Source: Glycine soja (Eukaryota > Streptophyta > Magnoliopsida > Fabales > Fabaceae). From it: a stretch of DNA of 64,000 bases. A program made the translations under genes and the position numbers. Location: contig NC_041012.1 in the NCBI RefSeq assembly GCF_004193775.1, forward strand, positions 8,143,223-8,207,222, written 5' to 3'. The notes below the pieces were generated by a model. The model saw only the letters and a list, made by a program, of their open reading frames with translations. It was not told the DNA's origin and did no database searches. This document shows, in pieces, positions 26,648 through 37,020 of the stretch; positions within the stretch are counted from its first letter, which is position 1, and each line of letters starts with the position of its first letter.

Positions 26648-27256
26648 TGTCACGTGACAGGTGCCTCTTCTATTTACTATATAAAATAAGATAAGATGCA
26701 TCTAACTCAAGAAAATTATAATGGGAACCACATGATAATTATCTTAAATTAGTGAAGGGTTCGGTTTTAATGCAAAGTAACCAATTTAATGCACATGAGA
26801 CGACACTGCTTTATCAAGTATTCTAGTTGGAGAGCCTGCACTTCACTACAATCTGAAGCCTGCAGAGGCACGTGTGCGGTATGCCCAAGTTAGCAACTAA
26901 GTACACAACACACTCCATCGCTTCTTAACCTGCAGCTCCAACTTAGCAGTATCCCCTCTTATTCTTCATCTGCTCTGAAGAGATCATGGGATAAAAGTCA
27001 ATTCATATCAAACCATTCATCTTAAACCAGCCCAAAAAAGTGTGTTCATACTAAGAAAAGAAAATTACTTTCATTACCACTACTGCTTCTTCAAAGATGA
27101 CTACGTCTTTTCAGATGAAGATGACAACATATACTGCGGGCTAGTGCTTGGGGACATGGACATAATATTTTCTGAGTTTAGTTGCCTTGTTGTATTTAAG
27201 CCAGAGAGGTCTATAAATCCTTTTTCAGGTAATTAAAATTCTCAAGCACGTGCTTG
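26648..27256. promoter_or_regulatory. Cluster of G-box (CACGTG) palindromes without an assigned gene
   Basis: Three CACGTG cores lie within 610 bases. One is the perfect 12-base palindrome tgtcacgtgaca (26648-26659). Another is ggcacgtgtg (core 26869-26874). The third is the perfect 14-base palindrome caagcacgtgcttg (27243-27256). G-boxes bind bZIP and bHLH factors. No supported gene begins nearby, so function is inference. Confidence 0.4.
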
Positions 27257-27729
27257 TTTAAACGAAGATAGTTGTAAAATAAAATCTACAAATTTATGAC
27301 AAATTTAAGAATAAGAATAACAATATAAATATAGAAACTGTCTATACGGTTTCATTTTCAACAACTAACCGGATTTGGAGGAAGTTCACTCGATCTCATC
27401 ATAGAAAATGACTCCTGCGTTGTAATTAAATTCCAGCCCTTTCTTTCCCTTGCTCATGTCCAAACAAAGATCTTTAAATCGAAAATAAGGCAAAAAATTT
27501 CTGGTTCTCCTCGCATCTTGGATATGTTTTTGCATATTCAACAGCAGCCATGATAACTTTCTTGGCACTGTCATCATCAAAGTTTATTTCTCCTGCTACA
27601 GTTTCTTGCATTTTCATTTGGCTCTAACAGAAAATACAAAAAAAAAAAATTGAAAGACAATAATCACAGCAATAAACATATATTAAAAATTTAGAATAAG
27701 ATATATAATTGCTCTATAAATTATACTTC

Positions 27730-29050
27730 TGTTTTTGCCCAGTAGACAGTAGCAGACTTGTGGATGAATGTTAGCAGGTCTAACAGTGGAAAGACAGGAA
27801 CCAGAACCAGTATTCTGATCTGAAGAAATTTGATTATAAACACCCAGATCATGAGTTAGAGGAGTAGAAATATCTGTGGATTCATTAGAAGAGCCAGACT
27901 CATGACTTGGAACTTCAACTGAGGAAGCAGTAGGAAAATTCTGGTATATATCTGTAATATAGAGGATCTTATTCTGGTTATCTCATGTTTTCCTTGATGT
28001 ATTATGATGTGAATGGTAATTCTGAGTTTGAGGACAGAGAAACCTTCAAAGAAAATAACAGAGAAGGGGGAAATTGGACTCATTCAACATCCTCATTCCT
28101 GTAGCAATTGCTGAAAGAATTCATAACAATAGGGAGAAGTTGTAAATCTCTGTTTATTATGGATAAAAAAATGTATTAGGTAGCTATTACAATACTGAAT
28201 CTTCTCTATAAATAGAGAGATAAGCAACACAGCTGTTTATTAACAGAAAATTAACGAAGAATACTCCAATAATTGCAAAGCTAAATAGTAGTCTCATGAG
28301 CCGCATGCCTATTGCTCAATTGAATACCATTAACAGAATTACAGCATACAGATTCAAGAAGCTATGAGTCATCACTATAATTCCCTATTTGTAATAAACA
28401 TAATCAGAACACCTATTAGGCTTAACATTGGTTCTTTTGAGCCTATTAACTTGGGCTTCATCCTCTTGGGTCATATCAGGCCATTCAGATACAACGTGTA
28501 CCTCTGAATTGGCACTTTTGATTGATGCTTATGAATAAAATTATATTTTTTCCTTGTTCAAAAAAAAAACTAAGCAGTAGGAATATTCTGAGGTTGAACA
28601 GGACCAGACTCATGAGTTTGGACTTGAGCAGAAGAATCAGTCTGAATGTTTGAAGTAGAATTAGAATTGGGTTGAGGAGAAGAAAAATTGGAATTGGATG
28701 TGACACGAGGGACACAATTGGAGACAGGAGACGAAACAGACTCTGTGGAAGAGTTAAGCTGAGGTCTGAGAAGGAAACAGTTGAGGATGTGGAAAAAGAT
28801 TTTCATTGAAGACAACATCTTTTGATATGAAAATTAGACCTGAAGGTGACAAGCATTTATAACCTTTGTGACTAGGCGAATAACTCAGGAAAACACATTC
28901 TATGGATCTAAATGCAGCTTGGGAGAATGATAAGGTCTACGAAACAGATAGCATGAACAACCAAACACCTGCTGCTATGAAGAAAGTGTTATATAAGGTA
29001 ACAAGCATTTATAACCTTTGCGACTAGATGAATAACCCAGGAAAGAAGTC
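27730..29050 (-). pseudogene. Rearranged, frameshifted Ty1/copia pol fragments
   Basis: On the minus strand, bases about 28990-28770 read as the C-terminal part of a copia integrase, with FGCSCYLFRRPYHSPKLHLD in one frame. After a frameshift this continues as ECVFLSYSPSHKGYKCL and FISKDVVFNE. A Ser/Pro-rich linker ends near 28573. A second linker copy (with PSHESGSS) lies at about 27965-27745, separated by a non-coding stretch that has a TATA-like and leader-like block near 28200. A roughly 45-bp piece of the integrase region is also duplicated near 28995-29040. Stops and frameshifts make it non-functional. Confidence 0.65.
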
Positions 29051-29245
29051 AGAGTTTATCAGATTGAGTTGAATGAATAATACACAAAGAAAGAAGTCAC
29101 AGTAAATTACACTTACATGAACCAGATTATCCTCCTCCTTGAATTCAAACTCCTAACAAACATGCAAAAGATGTTACCTTTTAAAAACATCAAAAATAAG
29201 GGAAAGTCCATGAACGCATTGAACAAATTGAATTGAAACATCATC

Positions 29246-29683
29246 TCACCCTATTGAAGGATGCATTCTGCCGATCTTCCATATCTCTTCTGCGTTTTTT
29301 ACTGGTTGAAGGTTGCTCGAGTACAAGTATGAACAACTGACTCTGAACAAAGAGACAATGTTTAAGGTCACAAATTCACACACAATAATGGTTTCAAAAG
29401 AGAATAAAGGAATGTTGCAGGTTAACCTTTTCTCAAGAGAAAATAAATGCATTTTCTGTGTAAATGTCAATGCCTTGACTTCAACTACAGAAGTCGAAGT
29501 GAGAATATCAAGAAGGCAGCCAGAAGTGACTACTGAACCTACCCTCAAAGAGGTGAATGCTGCAATAAATATTCTCTCTGCCATTTGCAGATTCATTTTC
29601 GAGTTAGACTGATGACAATTAACATTTGGATAAGTCATAACAATTAACGTTTGGATCGGATCTGTTAGACTGATAACAATCAA
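29246..29683 (-). other. Unrecognised open frame, possible decayed exon
   Basis: A 145-codon frame is open on the minus strand, and a shorter one overlaps it on the plus strand (29313-29612). Neither resembles a family I know. Base composition is closer to coding than the surroundings, and a potential splice donor follows its 3' end. It may be a relic of a gene or of a mobile element. I assign no function. Confidence 0.15.
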
Positions 29684-29819
29684 GTAAGTAACTTAGCTTA
29701 CAATGAAGGAATGGTTTTAAATTTTATTGGCAATTCTGAGGTTGAAACAAAGGCAAAGTAAATCAAACAATACTGTACTTCAAAAAGAGTGACATCTGTA
29801 CTAAGCTCTAAGGCCATGT

Positions 29820-30545
29820 TGACTAAACCAAGCATATTCTAGTCCATGGCATCATCATCATATCATCTCCATTAATTTACATAACCAAGTCCATAATATC
29901 ATAAATCATAATCATACCATTACCACAATATCCCAATTCCATTACTTTTAAAAAATCAATCCAAACTTTAAAATTAATTAGCTTAAGATGTACAAATCCT
30001 TTTGAAAAGAGCTTTATATGTTTTTCCACATGATAAAACCATTTTTTATGTCCAAAAATGCTAATAACAGATCCTACATGCTCAAATTGCCAAAACAGTC
30101 CCTCCAGATGCTTAAATCCTTCTAAACTTATTTCAAACATTCCCAAGGCTACACAAATCCAATTTTTGTCAAACTTGATATGCATTTTTAAAGTCAAAAT
30201 CAACCAATTCTCAGACCAAATTTATATTTTGTGCAAAAGAGAAAATGCATAATTTTTAAAAGCCAAAACTTGATTTTGTGATATCTACAGCTAGACAACT
30301 CCAAATCCGTTGAATCTTATGTCTAACCCAAGTTTTTGGGGGTCAAGGAATCCATTTCTACAATTAATTTCAGCAAAAACAGTTCACAACAGCCATTTCT
30401 CAGCAAGTCAGAAAGTACAAAATTTTAACACATGTTCTAGCAAACAAAAATATTGAGACAAAGGTTCATCCAAACCACATAACAAGCATTCAAAGAGGCA
30501 AAGAACTCCCCCATACCTCTTAAAGTATTATAAAACTGAATATTA
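29820..30545. repeat. Probable LTR-retrotransposon non-coding remnant
   Basis: The sequence has moderate complexity without coding potential. Its complement resembles LTR-type DNA of legume gypsy elements, with a gttctttgcctctttgaatg-like start. Terminal repeats and a target duplication were not found. This is a weak call based on resemblance. Confidence 0.3.
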
Positions 30546-32380
30546 AACTAGTGTAAGATATGATAGCTAAAATTAATACTAATATAACGGTAAAAAAAAG
30601 TTTGGTATTTGAGTCTATTTTTTAAATTGTGATCACTAATACAATTTAAATGAAAAGGACTTAAAAAGCTTGTATATCTAAAAATTAAATTTAAAAATAA
30701 TAATTAAAGTAAATGTAAACTCCATGTATAAGTATAAAATTATGTTTAGCACTTTAACCATTACAAATATGTTTGGGGCATTACTTTAACTTTAGCAACT
30801 ATTATAGTCCAAGTGTGTTTGGTATGTGGGGCTCATCTCTCCAGTAATTACGCCAATGAAGGATATATAATAGGTTTGATAGTAAAAAGAGGTCTTTTTA
30901 TTTTTTTTCCTTTCATTAAATCTGTCTTTTTTATTTTTTAATTTATTATTGAAGTTCTTCTATTTTCTAAAATAGTTCCCGGAAAAAAAAATTGAACAAT
31001 GACCATTAATTTATTTTATGCGTCTCACGTTTTGATAATGGAAAGAATAGGAATTTTAGGTAGATGAAATTTCCATCTTGGGATTGAGATAATTATTATT
31101 TACTTAATTATTGATGAGATAAATTGAAAATAACATAAATAATTAATTACTTTAATTATCAATGATAATATTTTTTAAACATATAAATATCTTTAAAATG
31201 ACTAATTATATATGAACAATTCACCGTCAACATTCTAAACCAACAATTAAGGTTTAATTTTTTCTATTCAGACTATAATGAATTTTAAAAAATAAAAAAA
31301 CTAATTTAATAAAATGAAAAAAAAAATAGACACTCTTCACATCTAAACTAGTTGTGAAAGAGTACGCACTAACACCAACGTCTGACAAAATTCACTTTCC
31401 AGCTCAAAGGAAAATTAAAGAAAAGAAAAGAAAAAGAACAAGTATGTGTCGGACCAGACCACTCTTTGGGCCGTGAATGACTGAAATCATCAAATGTCCA
31501 TCCACGCACAAATGTTTGTGTGTAACACAATCTCTACCGTTCATCTCATTTCATGATGGCCCATCCAATGAAGCTGCACCGTCCGATAGAGGGTCATGGG
31601 GACACTATCTTACTGTCTTTTGCCTAGTTAAAATAGGGGACACAGATAAAGATTGTGCAATAAAAAAACCCTAACAGCGTATTGTTTTCCACGCGCCTTT
31701 CATGCAAGTAGAGTAACTATCCTCTTTTTCGTTCCTCGCAAGGCCCCAACATGTTCTGCAAATTGAAAGCGTTCAAGGTGTTCTTCTTAAATAAAAATGT
31801 ATCGTAAATTGTAGTTGCATACAATGCAAGATGATGGATTTGGAAACATCCTCCGTCTTAGATGCTCTCACTACCTACATGTTGTTTCCTTATGTTGTTC
31901 TAACTTGAAAGACAATATAATTTCACATTGCATATAATTTATAGTATTCATTCATTATTTAGTGAGAAAAAAAAATAGTAAACCAAAGTGTAATAGTGAT
32001 ATAAGTATTGCAATTGAGCTTCGCTTAAATTGGCATTAACCATGATGATCTTCTCATCAAATTTTTTTTGTCACTTGCTTTCATTCAAGTTTTTTGCTTT
32101 ATTTTGCTGACTGTCTTTTTTTATAAGTATTAATAAATTCATGTGGCCAATATAAATGACAAAAGAATACCAAATAAACAGTATCTTCAGCTTTGCTAAT
32201 TTCTGTCGGTTGATGGAAAAATAATATTAAAAAACATGTCTGTGGGTAGTGTTGTTACTATGGACTTTTGTTTTTGGGGTAAAGTCCCTATGAATTTGCA
32301 TTGTATACAATTCGTCACCACTTTGAATGTGATATCTGTTTTCGCTAGTTGGATAGATTTTATTTGTCTTTCGCTTCTTT

Positions 32381-32384
<4 letters not shown>

Positions 32385-32449
<65 letters not shown>
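32385..32449. repeat. (TA)n microsatellite
   Basis: About 32 AT units run uninterrupted. Confidence 0.98.
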
Positions 32450-32450
<1 letters not shown>

Positions 32451-33152
32451 TTTGAAGTTTGAATTATAGTGAAAATTAGTAACTATCTTGAATTAACTAT
32501 AACTATTATTGGTATTTTACTTTGCAACACAGTAATACAATAAAACAAGGGTTTAAACTTTAAAGTTTAAACTTCAATGTTTCAATGATAAATGCTATAT
32601 TTTTATGAATGGATAAAATATTTATTGGTGAGACTCACAATTAGCATGTATAAAAATAAATACATGGATTCTCTTGAATGTTAGGAGAAGATAACTCATG
32701 ACACTTATATTATGATGTTAGTATTATTTTTTTCATATGTCTCACTTTTATTTTATTTTTTTAGAATTTAACATAATACTGGTATTAGTTATCAGTTTTA
32801 ATTAAAAATAATTATAATATGAAATATTAAAATAAAAAATATGAATTCAAAATGTATTAAAAATTATAAATATTCTTAATATAAAAAATATGTGTCTTAA
32901 TCATAAACACCTTTAAACTAAATAAAGAAATCAAGAAAGTAGTGTAATTATCAGTCGGCCACTCTTCGTTGTATTACTTAGAACAAAAAATATAGTGATT
33001 AAATAGAAGAATGTTAGCATGAAATACAGAAGAATATTTAGAGTGTATTAGGTAAATTATTTTAGTATTCTGTAAGCTACTTTAACTAGTAAACTAGCTT
33101 AGAAGAAGCTGTTGCAGCAACTAATGTTGACTATAGAGAATAAACAGAAAAA

Positions 33153-33496
33153 GACTTAAATAGGAGTAATTTTTTGTTTCTTATAATGTATGTTGGTTTT
33201 TGTTTTAATTTTTCTTAATTTTTAATTTTAGTTTTTGCTATATTTTTATTTTAATCTCTGACATCATTATTTAATTCCTATAAAGATATAACTTTTAAAT
33301 TGACATTTAGTTGTTATTATTTAAATAACATTAAATTTGTTTTTTCTGTCTATTAATCACACCATCACATAAATAAATAAATCTTTACGTCAAAAATCAA
33401 AATAAAAGAAAACAGTTCAATAAGAAACAAACAAAAAAAATTAAAAGTCCAAAACAAAAATAATCATGTACTAAACTAAGAAATTATTTAAACCAT
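33153..33496. mobile_element. Possible foldback MITE
   Basis: The left part (about 33153-33240, with gtatgttggtttttgtttt) and the complement of the right part (about 33400-33496, with gtacatgattatttttgtttt) resemble each other in inverted order. Arms are diverged and AT-rich, and no target duplication is clear. Confidence 0.35.
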
Positions 33497-34921
33497 CAAA
33501 ATAAAAACCAGTTTTCTGTAAACAACAAGAAAAGCGTAAAAGAGTAAGGAAAAGTTTGGGTGGCATGAGAATACTAACACTTGTCTTTCTGTTAAACTTT
33601 TGTGCTTAACTTGTGTGTGTAATTGGCATTCTCAGAAAAATATTTCACTGCCGCGTTCTACTTCCAAAGAAATATTTATATATTTACAATATAGAAACTG
33701 GTGAAAAGATATACTCGTGTTAATTTTGACTAGAATATCTTAATTAGTCTCAGGACATCACTTACTGCCTGCATTTTTTTAATTAAAGTTTTACAAATTA
33801 TTTTTTTAAAATAATATCAGATGCTATTATTTTAATGATATTTTAATCTTTAATCAATTTTTATTTATTTATATATTTAGCACAAAAATAGATAATGAAT
33901 TATTCAAAAGTCTATAAATGAAAATACAAAAAACTTAGTATGAGTCGTTCTTTCACCCATTTCTAAATATTGCTCATTATAAATTATATGTATGTTAGTT
34001 ATAATTGATAAGTGAAATAGTATCCTAAGATATTAAAAATTAAATTTAAGATAGGAAAAATATTAATTATATATTTAATCATACATCATTACATATATTA
34101 ATCTGTAAAAAAAATATTACATATATTAAATGTCGCTTAAAAAATAATGGAGACAGTAAAATTATGTCGTTGACGAACACCTATGGTTGTTGGTAACATT
34201 TATGAATGTAACATTGTAAGTATATTGTTTTGTTGTCATTGTCTGGATTCTGGAAAGAATTTCAACATGAAAAGAAGGACATGGTGGGGGTGATTGGATG
34301 CAATGGGATGGACCATGGTCTTTGGTGTCTTGAGCTTCCACGTTTCATTATGTATCACACTTTTATTTCCGTTTCTAAAACCGAAGAATTTGAAGCTTAC
34401 CTTTTTTTATCTTATATGTTGGCGATACCCATCATCTTCCTTTCCAACATAAATAAATAAAAGGTAAAATTATAATTTTTATTTTCTTAATTTCTTAAAT
34501 TTATAATTTTTGTTTTTTAAATTTTAATTATAACATTTAGTTTTTCTATTCTCATAAACTTGTGATTATAATCCTCTTAGTTGATTATTAACAAATAAAT
34601 CTCATTAGTTGAATTATTAAATTAATTATAAATTAATCAAACTAGTAATTATTAAAAAATTAAACAAAAAAAATTATTGATCTTAATTTTTGATAACATT
34701 ATACTTATCTTTTTCTCCACATACATCTTTTCTACCTCCACTATCACATACCATTCTAGATAATAACATCACTTTGTGCCTTATTTATATAGTCAATATA
34801 AATAATTTTTAAAAAAGATAATGTATCCAAAAAATTAGACTTTGTAATTTAAAAAAAAAAAGCAAGAGAAGATAGATAAGGTATACAAGAATATAAAAGA
34901 AGAGTAAAATAAGGGGAGTTG

Positions 34922-34922
<1 letters not shown>

Positions 34923-34977
<55 letters not shown>
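34923..34977. repeat. (TA)n microsatellite
   Basis: About 27 TA units run uninterrupted. Confidence 0.98.
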
Positions 34978-34979
<2 letters not shown>

Positions 34980-35787
34980 CACTTTAATTTTTAATACAAT
35001 TTTTTTAATAATTGTGAATTAATATAAAAGTATTTGTCAGTGATATTATGACTTTTTCTACAAATTTATTATCAATAACAATTAGTTTAAAATATATACT
35101 AATTAAGTATATTATTCTAAAAAAATAAAGTTTTAAATATCTTTAGTATTATATTTTAAGAGAAAATATATTTTACATTTGAGAATGTAAAAAGTTTTAC
35201 GTAGTGTATAAACATTAAAATCATATTTTAAAAAGTAAATTGAAATAAGGATTTGAAGTTATTGATGAAAGAGATAAATCATGGTAGTTAAAAAATAGAG
35301 TTACAGAAAGAAGTGACTGAAAGCAACTACAAAAATATTAGAGAAGAGGGCGTATGTATATTTTGTCTAGAAAGCAAAGATATGTATATAAAATGTATAA
35401 CTTTAATTAATTATTATATTTTTTAATAATTTTTAACTGAATAATATTTTTAAAAATTTATCATTGGATCGAAATTTTTTTCACATAGTTCGTACAAAAT
35501 TTCATATTAATACAAATTTTTAAAATATACTAAAATATAAATCATGTGATTACCTTGTTATTGTTATTCAATTTTGACAAATTTAGACACAAACAATCTT
35601 CACAACATGCAAATATAATTCAATAGTTGGATTGATAAAATTATATTTTATATCAAGTTATAAAATAGCCTAATAGTTTGTTGAACTATATCAGTATAAT
35701 TTGATATTTCCTCGGTATAAAAGAGATTTCCTATTATAATTAAAATTATTTATTATGATTTTAATACATTTTGATGTATTGGAAATA

Positions 35788-36177
35788 AGGTTGATTAAAC
35801 TTTTAGTCCTTTAATTTTTTTTATCATAATTTTTAATCCCTTAAATTTTTTTTGACTACTTTTAGTCCGGTATTACTTTTTTGTCAAGATTTTAGTTCTT
35901 TTAAATTTTTTTTACCTATTTTTAATATCTCATTTATTTTTGTTGTTTAAAATTAATCTCAAATATAAAAACAAACAAAAGACTATAAATTGACAAAATA
36001 AGAATTAATTTTAAACAATAAAAATAAATGAGATATTAAAATAGATAGAAACTTTTAAAAAGATTAATAATTCTCACAGAAAAAAATAATGAAGGACTAT
36101 AAAAGTTATAAAAAAATTTAAAAAATTTAAAAATCGGAATCTAAAGAAATTTAAAAGACTAAAACTTATTTAATCCT
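35788..36177. mobile_element. Foldback inverted-repeat element (MITE-like)
   Basis: The left arm begins aggttgattaaacttttagtc. The complement of the right arm begins aggattaaataagttttagtc. Internal blocks such as atatctcatttattttt and tgtttaaaattaat also recur in inverted order. The roughly 390-bp unit is nearly all inverted repeat. No clear target duplication was found, so the family is unknown. Confidence 0.6.
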
Positions 36178-37020
36178 CAGACATATTTGTTTATTATTAA
36201 TTTCATTTATAATATAATTTATATATTTTAAAATATAAGTCTAATTTAAACAGAAATATAAAAAGAAAATTAAAACAAATTAATCAAAGACCATATGTGG
36301 CCTTCGTTTTTAATTTTCTATCCCTTTTAGTGGCCAGATAAGAGTACATATGATAGTTATCTTATTTTATAATTTCTTGTTTGTTGGGTCGTTAAAATAT
36401 GATAGTAGTATCCTATCAGAACTCAGAATTACTTTTTACATTATTCTTTTTTACAGTAGTAATATATTACGGTGATATTAATCCAGCGTCGTTTTCCTGC
36501 CGAAAATGGAAATAACTCAAACAAGGGTGGTACATCTTGTTTGTTTTTGCAGTATATTAATCCATATTTTGCAAATTCACTAGCGGAATTGGTTTCCAGT
36601 ACAATTAAATGTCTCATTTAAAGATTTACGTGTATTTTAAAATTATGAACATCAAAGTAGCAAAGTGAGCTACGATACTATTTTATATTTAAAAAAATTA
36701 TGCTGCCCAAAATATTTATTTTGGGAATGTAACACAATGTAGCGGATATGATTAAATTTGAGTTGCCACAAACGAAGGAACACCAATGCCATATTTCCAT
36801 ATCCACACTTGACAACTGCTCCCATAATTGTTTAGTCAAGTTAAATTAAATGGTTTCTTAAAGACAATTATACTACTTTTTTTTAAAATAATTAATTTTC
36901 CTCCTTTAGGGTTATATTTTTTAGAAAAGAAAAGGAAAGAAGCTGGGTTCAGTCTTGAGTACTCAGTGGAGGTTATAACACTTGCTAGTTTGTTTATCAC
37001 TCACTCACTCACTCTTTGAA

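Larger units (their letters stand above)
25719..27730. other. Intergenic DNA with unrecognised short frames
   Basis: This interval is AT-rich apart from the G-box-containing stretch 26600-27260. A 64-residue frame (27042-27236, +) and a minus-strand segment with two overlapping frames (27386-27620) are of moderate complexity. The latter reads as a peptide starting MKMQETVAGE whose frame breaks after about 45 residues. It could be a decayed gene exon; I do not recognise it. Confidence 0.35.
30546..35787. other. AT-rich gene-free interval with microsatellites and a foldback element
   Basis: No supported gene is present. Bases 31330-31780 are relatively GC-rich (ctcgttcctcgcaaggccccaac near 31730) and could be part of a transcript, but no frame supports this. 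The rest consists of AT-rich DNA, two (TA)n arrays and an inverted-repeat segment near 33.3 kb. Confidence 0.45.

Noticed and set aside
28485..28715. Minus-strand 76-codon frame rich in Leu and Ile
   Set aside because: It is an alternative reading of the degenerate copia linker and not a separate membrane peptide.
36982..37020. Upstream in-frame extension of the protease
   Set aside because: It would add 13 residues before a clean signal peptide; the ATG at 37021 gives the standard secreted form.
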